A stretch of 64,000 nucleotides of DNA from NCBI GenBank assembly GCA_017502465.1, contig JAFVUY010000068.1, positions 1 to 64,000 on the forward strand, given 5' to 3'. The position numbers and the translations under genes are program-made. Source of the DNA: Bacilli bacterium. GTDB taxonomy: Bacteria > Bacillota_I > Bacilli_A > RFN20 > CAG-826. Shown piece by piece: positions 8,931 to 17,275 of this stretch; within the stretch, counting starts at the first letter, position 1, and the number at the start of each line of letters is the position of its first letter. A model generated the notes under the pieces. That model was not told the origin of the DNA, made no database searches, and saw only the letters and a program-made list of their open reading frames with translations.

Positions 8931-11900
8931 TTATAAACCGAATTTTTTAATACGTTCAAAGCGTGCTTTAGCGTCGTTTTCTGCTTTAGTTAATAATCTT
9001 TCAGCATCTTTTGGATTGACGCGTGGGAGTTGAGCGTATCTTGTTTCTGTCATGATGAAGTCACGGAATTTGGAATAATCTGGTTCTTTGCAGTCAAGAG
9101 TTAATCCAGCTTCGCCGTTTTCGACTTTTCTTGGATCATAACGGAATGTTGGGAAGTAACCACATTCAACAGCAAGTCTTTCTTGTCTTAAGGAGTTAGC
9201 AAGACCGCCTTTGATGCCGTGGTTAGCACATGGTGCATAGCAGATAACTAAAGATGGACCATTGTATGATTCAGCTTCTTTAAATGCTTTGATAGCCGCC
9301 ATTGGGTTTGCACCTAAGGAGACTTGTGCAACATAGACATTACCATAGCTCATTGCGATTAATGCTAAGTTCTTTTTGCTTGTGCGTTTACCGCTAGCGG
9401 TAAATTTAGCGATAGAACCTGCTTGAGAAGATTTGGAAGATTGACCACCGGTATTGGAGTAGACTTCTGTATCTAAGACCATGATGTTAACATCTTCGTC
9501 GTTTGCGATAACGTGATCTAAGCCGCCGTAACCGATATCGTATGCCCAGCCGTCACCACCGACGATCCAGACTGATTTATCTTGTAAATCTCTTTCATAT
9601 GTAAGGACTGCTTTAACAGCTTCGTCTTTACTTGCTTTAACAAGTTCAACTAATCTTCTAACGATTGAGCGAACTGCTTGACGGTTTTTAATGTTTTCGA
9701 AATATTCATCGATAACTGCTTTTAATTCTTCTTCAACTGTTTCAGATGCTTTAGCAGCTTCTAAAATGTCGATAATTGCACGTAATTTTGTATCAACGGC
9801 AACTCTCATACCGAATCCGAATTCAGCATTATCTTCAAATAATGAGTTAGCCCATGCAATACCTTGACCATCTTTATCGTTGCAGAATGGTGTGAGTGGT
9901 GTGGAACCGGAGTAAATTGAAGAACATCCAGTTGCGTTTGCGACTAACATATCTTTACCGAATAATTGGGAAATTAAACGATAATATGGAGTTTCACCAC
10001 AGCCAGCGCATGCGCCAGAGATTTCCATATATGGCATTAAGAAGCTAACGCCTTTAACAGTATCTGTGGAGAATTTATCACCTTTATATGTGACGTGTTT
10101 GTATAAGTATTCAGCACCTTCTTCTTGTGGGAATTGAGATTTTGCTTCAACCATTTCAAGAGCGAGTTTGCCGTTTCCTAATCTAATTGCGGTCTTATTT
10201 GCCATACATTCAGAGACACATAATCCACAACCAACACAGTTTTGTGGAGAGACTTGAATGCGGTATTTAAGTCCTTTAACTGTTGGTCCAATAGCGTCTT
10301 TGAGATCGCCTTTAACGATTGCAGGAGCTTTTTCAACTTCCGCTTCATCAAGTAAGAATGGGCGAATTGTTGCGTGTGGACAAACAAATGCACATTGGTT
10401 ACATTGGATACAGTTTTCTGCGTGCCATAATGGAACTCTATCTGCGATAGAACGTTTTTCTTTGAATGTGATATCGTTTCTCATTGTTCCATCAAGAAGT
10501 TCGTATTCTGTGAATTTGGAAACTGGGAGATTATCACCTTCAAGAGCACCCATGATAGCAACATAGCTATCAAAGTAATCATCACCTGTTAAGTGTGTTT
10601 CTTTGACTGGGGAGAGTTTGACCCATTCTGGATCAACTTTAATTTCTCTTAAACCTTCAGCACCGGCGTCGATGGCTTTATAGTTCATTTCGACAACTTC
10701 TGGACCTTTTTTGGCGTAGCTCTTTTCAGCATACTTCTTCATCCAGCTTTGTGCTTCTTCATATGGCATAATACCTTGGTTTAAATAGAAGAATGAAGCT
10801 TGTAATGTTGTGTTTGTGTGACGACCCATACCGATTGATGCGGCAATTTTGTTAGCGTCGATAACATAGAATTTAGCTTCTTTTGTTGCGAGTTGATATT
10901 TGACACGGTTTGGAAGAGCGTTAACGAGTTCTTCATCACTCATGTCTGTATTAAGAAGGAATGTTCCGCCTTTCTTTAAGTTCTTAATCATATCGAACTT
11001 GAATAAATAAGTATCTAATGAGCAAGAAATAAAGTCTGCGTTTTGTACATAGTATGTAGAATGAATTGGTTCTTTACCAAATCTTAAGTGTGAACGTGTG
11101 ACACCACCTGCTTTTCTGGAGTCATAGGCGAAATATGCTTGAGCATATTGTCCAGTTGCGTCACCAATAATCTTAATGGAAGATTTGTTCGCGGAAACTG
11201 TACCATCAGAGCCTAAACCATAGAATAAGCATGATGTATAAGATGCTTTAACATGGAAACTATCGTCAACTGGGATTGAGAGATGTGTAACATCATCGTT
11301 AATACCAACTGTGAAGTTATGCCATGGTTTTTCACTTGCTAAGAAGTCGTAAACTGCTTTCATATCTTTTGGTTGAGTATCTTTTGAGGATAAACCATAA
11401 CGGCCACCATAGACTTCAACGTCAAGACCAGCTTGTTGAATGACACCAACAACATCTAAGTATAATGGTTCGCCAACCGCACCCATTTCTTTTGTTCTAT
11501 CTAAAACAGCAATTCTTTCAACTGTTTCTGGTAAAACTTTTAATAAGTGTTTTGCAGAGAATGGACGGTATAAGTGAACTTTAACTAAACCGATTTTTTC
11601 ATCTTTTAATTCATCGATAACTTCTCTGATTGTTTCTGTGACAGAACCCATTGCGATAATGACTCTTGTCGCATCTTTTGCACCGTAATATGTGAATGGA
11701 GCATATTCTCTACCACTTAAACGTGTGACTTCTGCAAAATATTTATCTGCATATTCGATAATGTTGTTGAAGTGAGCGTTTTGTGCTTCTCTACCTTGGA
11801 AGTAGATATCATCGTTTTCAGCACCACCGCGTGTAACAGCGTGTGTATGTGGGTTTAAAGCTCTGGCTCTAAATTTTTCAACTTTATCAAATGGAACGAG

Positions 11901-12485
11901 TTTTTTCCATTCTGCATCATCGATAAATTCGACGTTTTGAATTTCGTGTGATGTTCTAAATCCATCAAAGAAATGGCAAACTGGAGCTTCGGAATCAATT
12001 GCTAAAAGGTGAGCAACAGGTGTTAAGTCAGCAATTTCTTGAACAGAATGTGAACATAACATTGTGATACCGGTTTGTCTAATTGCGTAAATGTCTTGGT
12101 GATCGCCAAAGATTGACAAGCTACGTGTTGCGAGGGAACGAGCAGAAACGTGAAGAACTGCTGGTAATAATTCGCCAACCCATTTGTAAATGTTTGGAAT
12201 CATTAAGAGTAAACCTTGTGAAGCTGTATATGTTGCACTTAATGCGCCTGCTTGAAGGACACCGTGAACTGTACCAGATGCACCAGCTTCTGATTGCATT
12301 TCAACTACTTTAACTACTGAATCAAAATAGTTTTTCTTGTTTTGTGAAGCGTAGACGTCAACTACTTCAGCCATTGGTGAAGATGGAGTAATTGGGTATA
12401 TGCCTGCGACTTCGATAAAGTTATACGAGCCAATTGCAGCAGCGGTATTGCCGTCGACTGAAAGCATCGTTTTCTTTACTGCCAT
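8931..12485 (-). CDS. nifJ: Pyruvate:ferredoxin (flavodoxin) oxidoreductase
   Basis: This enzyme converts pyruvate and CoA to acetyl-CoA and CO2, reducing ferredoxin, and is central to fermentation in strict anaerobes. The 1184-aa single chain has the expected order: pyruvate-binding domain at the N-terminus (GIYPITPSSPMAE), a transketolase C-like and gamma region, two 4Fe-4S clusters (CIQCNQCAFVCPH near residue 695 and CVGCGLCVSEC near 755), and a C-terminal TPP-binding domain with GDGWAYDIGYGG and a proximal cluster (CAGCGE). It is intact. It is transcribed alone from a consensus promoter, has an AGGAGG site and a strong terminator, so it is probably highly expressed. Confidence 0.97.
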   Translation of the reverse strand: MAVKKTMLSVDGNTAAAIGSYNFIEVAGIYPITPSSPMAEVVDVYASQNKKNYFDSVVKVVEMQSEAGASGTVHGVLQAGALSATYTASQGLLLMIPNIYKWVGELLPAVLHVSARSLATRSLSIFGDHQDIYAIRQTGITMLCSHSVQEIADLTPVAHLLAIDSEAPVCHFFDGFRTSHEIQNVEFIDDAEWKKLVPFDKVEKFRARALNPHTHAVTRGGAENDDIYFQGREAQNAHFNNIIEYADKYFAEVTRLSGREYAPFTYYGAKDATRVIIAMGSVTETIREVIDELKDEKIGLVKVHLYRPFSAKHLLKVLPETVERIAVLDRTKEMGAVGEPLYLDVVGVIQQAGLDVEVYGGRYGLSSKDTQPKDMKAVYDFLASEKPWHNFTVGINDDVTHLSIPVDDSFHVKASYTSCLFYGLGSDGTVSANKSSIKIIGDATGQYAQAYFAYDSRKAGGVTRSHLRFGKEPIHSTYYVQNADFISCSLDTYLFKFDMIKNLKKGGTFLLNTDMSDEELVNALPNRVKYQLATKEAKFYVIDANKIAASIGMGRHTNTTLQASFFYLNQGIMPYEEAQSWMKKYAEKSYAKKGPEVVEMNYKAIDAGAEGLREIKVDPEWVKLSPVKETHLTGDDYFDSYVAIMGALEGDNLPVSKFTEYELLDGTMRNDITFKEKRSIADRVPLWHAENCIQCNQCAFVCPHATIRPFLLDEAEVEKAPAIVKGDLKDAIGPTVKGLKYRIQVSPQNCVGCGLCVSECMANKTAIRLGNGKLALEMVEAKSQFPQEEGAEYLYKHVTYKGDKFSTDTVKGVSFLMPYMEISGACAGCGETPYYRLISQLFGKDMLVANATGCSSIYSGSTPLTPFCNDKDGQGIAWANSLFEDNAEFGFGMRVAVDTKLRAIIDILEAAKASETVEEELKAVIDEYFENIKNRQAVRSIVRRLVELVKASKDEAVKAVLTYERDLQDKSVWIVGGDGWAYDIGYGGLDHVIANDEDVNIMVLDTEVYSNTGGQSSKSSQAGSIAKFTASGKRTSKKNLALIAMSYGNVYVAQVSLGANPMAAIKAFKEAESYNGPSLVICYAPCANHGIKGGLANSLRQERLAVECGYFPTFRYDPRKVENGEAGLTLDCKEPDYSKFRDFIMTETRYAQLPRVNPKDAERLLTKAENDAKARFERIKKFGL

Positions 12486-12513
12486 AAATAATACCTCCTA
12501 AATACCATATATA

Positions 12514-12542
12514 AGTATAAATATACTTACTCTTTTTTACAA
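12514..12542 (-). promoter_or_regulatory. Promoter of nifJ
   Basis: Read leftward, TTGTAA (12542-12537), 17-base spacer, TATACT (12519-12514), then AGGAGG and the nifJ ATG at 12485. Confidence 0.75.
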
Positions 12543-12606
12543 GAAAAATAGAGTTTTTTACCTCTCTATATAAAAAACGCATACGTTTTTTCGCATGCGT
12601 TTTATA
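12543..12606 (-). terminator. Tandem terminators between the secreted nuclease and nifJ
   Basis: Two hairpins follow the nuclease stop. The first (12569-12606) pairs AAAACGCATGCG with CGTATGCGTTTT and is followed by T residues. The second (12543-12569) pairs ATAGAG with CTCTAT and is followed by TTTTTC. The second T run abuts the nifJ -35 element. Confidence 0.8.
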
Positions 12607-12621
12607 GATTTTTATGATTTA

Positions 12622-15369
12622 TTATCTTGTTTTTCTTTTTCTAATATGAATTGTTAAGATAACAATTATACAAGCAGAAACAGCTATTATTATAAAGATA
12701 AGCATTGTATTATCTGTCGCTTCGCTAAATAAAGTAATGTTGTTTCTAATTGAGGAGATAATGTAATCATCTCCATCTAATTCAATGGTTTCTCCATTGG
12801 CGATAGCCCAAGCTTGCAATCTTGTGAAATATTCAGTGTAATCTTTCGCTAAAAGTAATCTTTGATCTTTGGTTAAACTTAAGAATGCTTCTTTCGCCGC
12901 TTGATAATAAGATGCACATTCACCTGTTCCTTTATCACTTGTTTCAATTTCTGGATGCATGAAATTATTAATAAAGTTTTCAACTGCTGTTACGTCGCTA
13001 TCAGAAGATGTTTCAACTAATTTATAAAGTTGAATAGCTTTTTGAGCAGCGTAAGTACCAGATTTATAATATCTAAATCTTGTTTTGCCAGATGAAGCAT
13101 TATATCTAAGATAAGCACCACCACTAACTGCGTTAAAATTGCCATCATCATCAAAAGAGAATGTGTTTGTGTATGTTGTGGTTGTAGATGATTTAAGTCC
13201 GTTTGCATCACTTGTTTGTCCGATGTGATTTCCAGATTTAGACGTAATTGTTCCACTTGTTCCACCAACTGTATCGATTGTAAATGTAGCGGCTTTTGTG
13301 TCTTCATTTGCTTCAATTTTAGAATCTGAGATTGTGACTGAAATATAATTGCTAACAGCATCTAATGAAGCAAGTCCTCCATCAAATGCGACACCACCAT
13401 CTTCATAAACAATTAAATATTCTCCGTCTGTAACTTCATTAACTTTTTCGAATTTAGAAGATGGTTGTTCTTCTTTTGCGTTAACTGTGACATTACAAGA
13501 AGCAGAGACTCCATTTTCTGCGGTCGCAGTAATAGTTGTTGTTCCTGCGTTTTTAGCACTAACAAGACCATTTTCAACTGTTGCAACTGTTTCGTTTGAA
13601 CTTGTCCAAGTTAATGTATATGAAGCATTTGTTGGATATGGGGTTTCTACTAAAGTAAATGATTCGCCAATATCTAATGTATGGTCTGTTTTAGATAAGG
13701 TTAATGATTCTAATTCCGTAGGAGTTACATCTTCTCCGTTAGAAAGAATATATAAGCTAACAGCTTTTTGACTTGCTGAAGAATAGCATGAGAACAACGA
13801 ACTAGAAGAATTATATTGTAAAACGTTTCTTGTGTTCGTTCCTTGAGCAACTAAGTTTGATGTTCCGTCACTACTAACATCAATTTTCCAGCTTGAGTTA
13901 GCGTCTAAAATTGCTTGAGTTCTTAAATGGTTAGAAGTACTACTAGCAGCGTAGATATAACCATCTCCTGTGTTAAGAGCGTATGTTCCTGCTGTTGAGC
14001 CATTTTCAAGTGTAAACACTTGAACACCACTTGCTAATTCTAAATAATTACCATTTTTAGTAATTGTAGCTTGCCCTCTGTTATTGGTGTTTTGTGTCGT
14101 GGATAAGGCAACTTCGCTATCTTTTGCAGTGATAACAACACTACTTCCAACTGCTAATTGGGTTTTATCAGTTACTAATGTGTATTGACCTTCTCCTTCA
14201 ATTTCGACAGCAGAAACTGTAACTAAGCAAGTTGCTGTTTTTCCATTATTTGAAGAAACTGTAATCGTGGTTGTTCCAGCACTTTTTGCAATAACTGCTC
14301 CATTATTAACTGTTGCAACTTCTGGATTAGAGGAGGTCCATGTAACGGTTTTAACAGTCGCATTATTTGGAACAATTGTGTGTGTAAGAGTTTCGCTTTC
14401 ACCCACTGTTAAGTTTAAAGTTGTTTTATTTAAAGTGACGCTTGTAACTTCAACATTAGTGTTAATTGTTCCATCACCCCAAATCGCGTTTGCATATTCT
14501 GGATGATCGATATATGGATTTCTATTGCCTTGCATTCCATAAACGGCTTCATTTCTATTTATTTCAAGATTGTCAACTGGATCCAATGTGTTCCAATTAA
14601 GTAATAATTCAATAGCTTCATCTTCGCTAGAAGCATTAACGTTTTGAATAAAACGTAATGAACCAAAATATGAAGACGATCCGCTTCCATTAGTGGTCGC
14701 GTTTCCTGAAAAGATTGAATTCGAATAACTATTATAGTGGGTGTACAAATAGAATAAGATTCTTGCACAGTCACCTTTTTTATTGTCTAAAGGTTCAAAG
14801 CAATCAGTTTCGTAATAGCCATTTAAAGCTCCGTTATTACCATAACATGCTTTACCGCTAGTAACTTCGCCATATCTATTATTGTTTCTTGTGCTATTCG
14901 CGGTTGGGTCTGTTGGTCTAATGTGATGAAGGTCACTGCCTCCACCACTTTCGCCCCATAATTTTGTGCTATCGTCGCTTGGATTACTTCTTGTGTTACT
15001 TTGACACCAAACGTGTTCTCTATTCCAAGTATCGCCACCATCCCAAGCTGAAACAAGTTTTACACCGCTATAGAAATCTGTGATATAACCATCTTCTGCG
15101 ACGCCTCCGTTATAGTAGGCATCTGTTAATTCGACTTTACTAGAATTTTTGCAGTCAGCATAGGATGTATAAGTAGTATGCGTTTTTGTTATTAGATCAT
15201 GTAACTGACCTAATAATTGTTTTCCGTTAGAGGCGGTGATTGAACTGTAATAAGTTCCTTCCAACGCCAAAACTTCTCTAACATTATTAGTGGTCGCACT
15301 AAAAAGTAATGTCGCGGAAATACCCAAAGTTAATATTGAGGAAAAAATTATATGTTTCTTTTTGCTCAT
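12622..15369 (-). CDS. Secreted, membrane-anchored endonuclease I with two Ig-like (BIG2) domains
   Basis: This 915-aa exported protein has an N-terminal signal segment (about residues 5-36) and an endonuclease I domain (about 50-300) with NREHVWCQS (H119), SDLHHIRPTD (H148-H149) and NRNPYIDHPEYANAIWG, the motifs of EndA-like non-specific DNases/RNases. BIG2 Ig-like domains follow at about 306-386 and 553-630, separated by an unassigned beta-rich region. A helical module (about 790-870) precedes a C-terminal membrane helix (about 884-906) with a basic tail, which would hold the enzyme on the outer face of the membrane. It lies downstream of galU by 27 bases and ends at tandem terminators. Role inferred: degradation of extracellular nucleic acid. 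Confidence 0.9.
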   Translation of the reverse strand: MSKKKHIIFSSILTLGISATLLFSATTNNVREVLALEGTYYSSITASNGKQLLGQLHDLITKTHTTYTSYADCKNSSKVELTDAYYNGGVAEDGYITDFYSGVKLVSAWDGGDTWNREHVWCQSNTRSNPSDDSTKLWGESGGGSDLHHIRPTDPTANSTRNNNRYGEVTSGKACYGNNGALNGYYETDCFEPLDNKKGDCARILFYLYTHYNSYSNSIFSGNATTNGSGSSSYFGSLRFIQNVNASSEDEAIELLLNWNTLDPVDNLEINRNEAVYGMQGNRNPYIDHPEYANAIWGDGTINTNVEVTSVTLNKTTLNLTVGESETLTHTIVPNNATVKTVTWTSSNPEVATVNNGAVIAKSAGTTTITVSSNNGKTATCLVTVSAVEIEGEGQYTLVTDKTQLAVGSSVVITAKDSEVALSTTQNTNNRGQATITKNGNYLELASGVQVFTLENGSTAGTYALNTGDGYIYAASSTSNHLRTQAILDANSSWKIDVSSDGTSNLVAQGTNTRNVLQYNSSSSLFSCYSSASQKAVSLYILSNGEDVTPTELESLTLSKTDHTLDIGESFTLVETPYPTNASYTLTWTSSNETVATVENGLVSAKNAGTTTITATAENGVSASCNVTVNAKEEQPSSKFEKVNEVTDGEYLIVYEDGGVAFDGGLASLDAVSNYISVTISDSKIEANEDTKAATFTIDTVGGTSGTITSKSGNHIGQTSDANGLKSSTTTTYTNTFSFDDDGNFNAVSGGAYLRYNASSGKTRFRYYKSGTYAAQKAIQLYKLVETSSDSDVTAVENFINNFMHPEIETSDKGTGECASYYQAAKEAFLSLTKDQRLLLAKDYTEYFTRLQAWAIANGETIELDGDDYIISSIRNNITLFSEATDNTMLIFIIIAVSACIIVILTIHIRKRKTR

Positions 15370-15396
15370 TTTTTACCCCTCGCTTTCTATATTTAA

Positions 15397-16257
15397 TTAA
15401 TTGATTTTATTTTTAATAAAACTTAAAGTTTTTTCTCTTAAATCATCTCTATCTAAGGCAAGATCGATAATCGCGGTAACATAACCGAATTTATCTCCAA
15501 TATCATATCTTGTTCCAATGAAATCATAAGCATAAATAGAGTCTAAACGCTTTAAAGCGTCTGTTAATTGGATTTCTCCACCTTTTCCAGGTTTTGTTGT
15601 TTCGAGTAAATCAAATATATCACTTGTAATAACATATCTACCTAAAGCGGCGTATAAACTAGGTGGATTGCTTGCTGGTTTTTCAACCATACCTTTCATT
15701 TTAATTAGTCTTCCATCTTCACTGATTGGATCGACGATTCCATATTTTTTAGTGGCTTCTAAACTAACTTTTTGAACACCTAAAATAGATTTACCCGTTT
15801 TATTATAGGCTTCAATTAATTGTTCGGAAGCAGTTGGCCCGTTTTTATTAATAACTAGGTCATCTCCTAAAATAACTAAAAAAGGTTCATCTCCAATGGC
15901 ATCTTTTGTGCACAATATCGCGTGTCCCAAACCTTTCATTTCGTTTTGGTAAACGTAGGTAATTTTACACAAAGTAGCGATACGTTTAATTTCATCCGCA
16001 AATTCATTTTGACCTTTGCTTCTTAAATATTCTTCATAAGATTCTTCTCTAACAAAAAATTTTTTAATATCTTCTTTCGCTTTAGAAATAATTAAAATGA
16101 CTTCTTCGCATCCTGCGTTAACCGCTTCTTCAACTTGATATAAAAGCGTTGGTTTATCAATTATAGGAAGCATTTCTTTTGGTAATCCTTTTGTTGCAGG
16201 GAGAAATCTTGTTCCTAAACCCGCGGCTGGGATTACAGCTTTTCTAACTTTTTTCAT
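15397..16257 (-). CDS. galU: UTP--glucose-1-phosphate uridylyltransferase
   Basis: GalU makes UDP-glucose from UTP and glucose-1-phosphate for glycolipids, polysaccharides and galactose use. The 286-aa protein shows the nucleotidyltransferase signature PAAGLGTRFLPATKGLPKEMLPI (in two parts, residues 9-31), the metal-binding LGDD near residue 130 and GMVEKP near 185. Length and motifs are normal. It starts 2 bases after the stop of the Rex-like gene and is followed by the nuclease gene, so the three form an operon; a functional link among them is not evident. Confidence 0.95.
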   Translation of the reverse strand: MKKVRKAVIPAAGLGTRFLPATKGLPKEMLPIIDKPTLLYQVEEAVNAGCEEVILIISKAKEDIKKFFVREESYEEYLRSKGQNEFADEIKRIATLCKITYVYQNEMKGLGHAILCTKDAIGDEPFLVILGDDLVINKNGPTASEQLIEAYNKTGKSILGVQKVSLEATKKYGIVDPISEDGRLIKMKGMVEKPASNPPSLYAALGRYVITSDIFDLLETTKPGKGGEIQLTDALKRLDSIYAYDFIGTRYDIGDKFGYVTAIIDLALDRDDLREKTLSFIKNKIN

Positions 16258-16259
16258 AT

Positions 16260-16682
16260 TTATTTCTTCTTTCTTTTCGCGATTTCTTCAAGAACTAATT
16301 TCTTCAAGATTCTTAAATCTGCATCACTTAATCTTGCGTTTTTATCAATTAATCCGCCGGCGATTGTGTATTTTTGATATAAAAAATCCATAATCGATTC
16401 ATAAGGAGCTAAATCAGATTTATAAACAGCTTCGCTTCTATCAATTGGATCTTGCTTATTGTCATCGTTTTCAACGAATTCTTTAAGTGTCTCCACTAAA
16501 TCCATTAAGTTATATGAATAATCCATACAAATCATAGGATCAAAATAAGAAAGAGTTTCATTAATTGTTTCAGGATAAACGCCTAAAACTTTTGAAAGTC
16601 TTTCACTAGTAACATATTTTGCTTTGATCTTTAAAATCGCAGCTAAATATTTTTTAATCGTAGTAACACTAGGTTTTTTCAT
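16260..16682 (-). CDS. Rex-like winged-helix DNA-binding protein lacking the NAD-binding domain
   Basis: Residues 6-75 of this 140-aa protein resemble the N-terminal winged-helix domain of the redox repressor Rex: a helix with KKYLAAILKI, then YVTSERLSKVLGVYPETINETLSYF, and a YNLMDLVETLKEF helix matching Rex GYnVdyLl. The Rossmann domain that binds NADH in Rex is missing; instead a ~65-aa charged C-terminal part ends in RKKK. I chose the ATG at 16682 because the upstream GTG (16691) overlaps the AAGGTG ribosome-binding site. If the similarity is real, the protein would bind DNA without NADH sensing. The assignment is from pattern only. Confidence 0.6.
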   Translation of the reverse strand: MKKPSVTTIKKYLAAILKIKAKYVTSERLSKVLGVYPETINETLSYFDPMICMDYSYNLMDLVETLKEFVENDDNKQDPIDRSEAVYKSDLAPYESIMDFLYQKYTIAGGLIDKNARLSDADLRILKKLVLEEIAKRKKK

Positions 16683-16785
16683 ATATATCACCTTCTTATT
16701 CTTATTTTATAAGAAATAGACTTTTTAGACAACTAACAAAAATTAGGCCTAAATTAGTTAAAATAACTAATTAATAACGATTGTG

Positions 16786-16814
16786 TTGTTTTGTTGTCTT
16801 TTTAGTTTTAAGAT
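16786..16814 (+). promoter_or_regulatory. Promoter of the small membrane protein gene, leaderless layout
   Basis: TTGTTT (16786-16791), 17-base spacer, TAAGAT (16809-16814), then 8 bases to the ATG at 16823. The message would start 1-2 bases before the ATG. Confidence 0.55.
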
Positions 16815-16822
16815 TTAAATAT

Positions 16823-17005
16823 ATGGTGATTTTAAAACGTATTCTCTTATTAGCGTTTTGGCTATTTATTGGAATTGAATTAGGATTTCTTTTTCTAATG
16901 GTGGGTATTTTCTTATCATTAACCTTTGTTTTATCTTTTATAGGCGTTCCTTTATTAAAACTAGGGATTAGATTAATGAGTCCTTTTACATATTTCTATT
17001 TATAA
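16823..17005 (+). CDS. Small membrane protein of unknown function (60 aa)
   Basis: The product is a 60-aa, almost wholly hydrophobic protein with two likely membrane helices (LLLAFWLFIGIELGFLFLM and LSLTFVLSFIGVPLLKLGI) and little else. I start it at 16823 rather than at the first upstream ATG because a promoter (TTGTTT-17-TAAGAT) ends 8 bases before this ATG, which implies a leaderless mRNA. A hairpin terminator 20 bases after the stop supports a real transcription unit. It is divergent from the Rex-like gene. No family is recognised. Confidence 0.6.
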   Translation: MVILKRILLLAFWLFIGIELGFLFLMVGIFLSLTFVLSFIGVPLLKLGIRLMSPFTYFYL

Positions 17006-17023
17006 AACAATACATAATTAATT

Positions 17024-17048
17024 TTAAAAGGGTTTACCCTTTTTTTAT
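17024..17048 (+). terminator. Rho-independent terminator of the 60-aa membrane protein gene
   Basis: AAAAGGG-TTTA-CCCTTTT followed by TTTATTAT on the plus strand. Confidence 0.8.
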
Positions 17049-17065
17049 TATAGTTGATTCTTAAA

Positions 17066-17100
17066 TAACAAAAAACCGAACCAATTTTTTGGTTCGGATT
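17066..17100 (-). terminator. Rho-independent terminator of tRNA-Lys
   Basis: CCGAACC and GGTTCGG form a GC-containing stem. Read leftward it ends in GGTTTTTTG, 11 bases past the encoded CCA of tRNA-Lys. Confidence 0.85.
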
Positions 17101-17110
17101 GTTTGTATTT

Positions 17111-17186
17111 GGTGATCCGTAAAGGATTCGAACCTTTGACCCATTGATTAAGAGTCAATTGCTCTACCAGCTGAGCTAACGGACCA
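17111..17186 (-). tRNA. tRNA-Lys (anticodon CTT), CCA encoded
   Basis: On the minus strand the acceptor GGTCCGT pairs with ACGGATC. The D arm holds TTAGCTCAGCTGGTAGAGC, the anticodon stem is ATTGA/TCAAT with loop CTCTTAA (anticodon CTT, lysine), and the T loop is TTCGAAT. The terminal CCA is encoded. It has its own promoter and terminator. A CTT lysine tRNA in an AT-rich genome is normally accompanied by a TTT isoacceptor elsewhere. Confidence 0.96.
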
Positions 17187-17198
17187 ACTGCCTAATTA

Positions 17199-17226
17199 TT
17201 TTATAGCAACCTCATTTATTATTCAA
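17199..17226 (-). promoter_or_regulatory. Promoter of tRNA-Lys
   Basis: Read leftward, TTGAAT (17226-17221), 16-base spacer, TAAAAT (17204-17199). It starts directly after the T run of the preceding operon's terminator. Confidence 0.6.
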
Positions 17227-17229
17227 GAT

Positions 17230-17260
17230 AGAAAAACAGGGCCCCGAAGGACCCTGTATA
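17230..17260 (-). terminator. Terminator of the nuclease/ABC transporter operon
   Basis: Read leftward, ACAGGGTCC-TTCG-GGGCCCTGT forms a strong stem with a TTCG tetraloop followed by TTTTTC, 16 bases after the last gene. Confidence 0.9.
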
Positions 17261-17275
17261 TACTAATCGTGTTGA

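Noticed and set aside
8931-12485. Open frames on either strand inside nifJ and other large genes
   Set aside because: They are shadows of strongly conserved coding sequence and have no start signals of their own.
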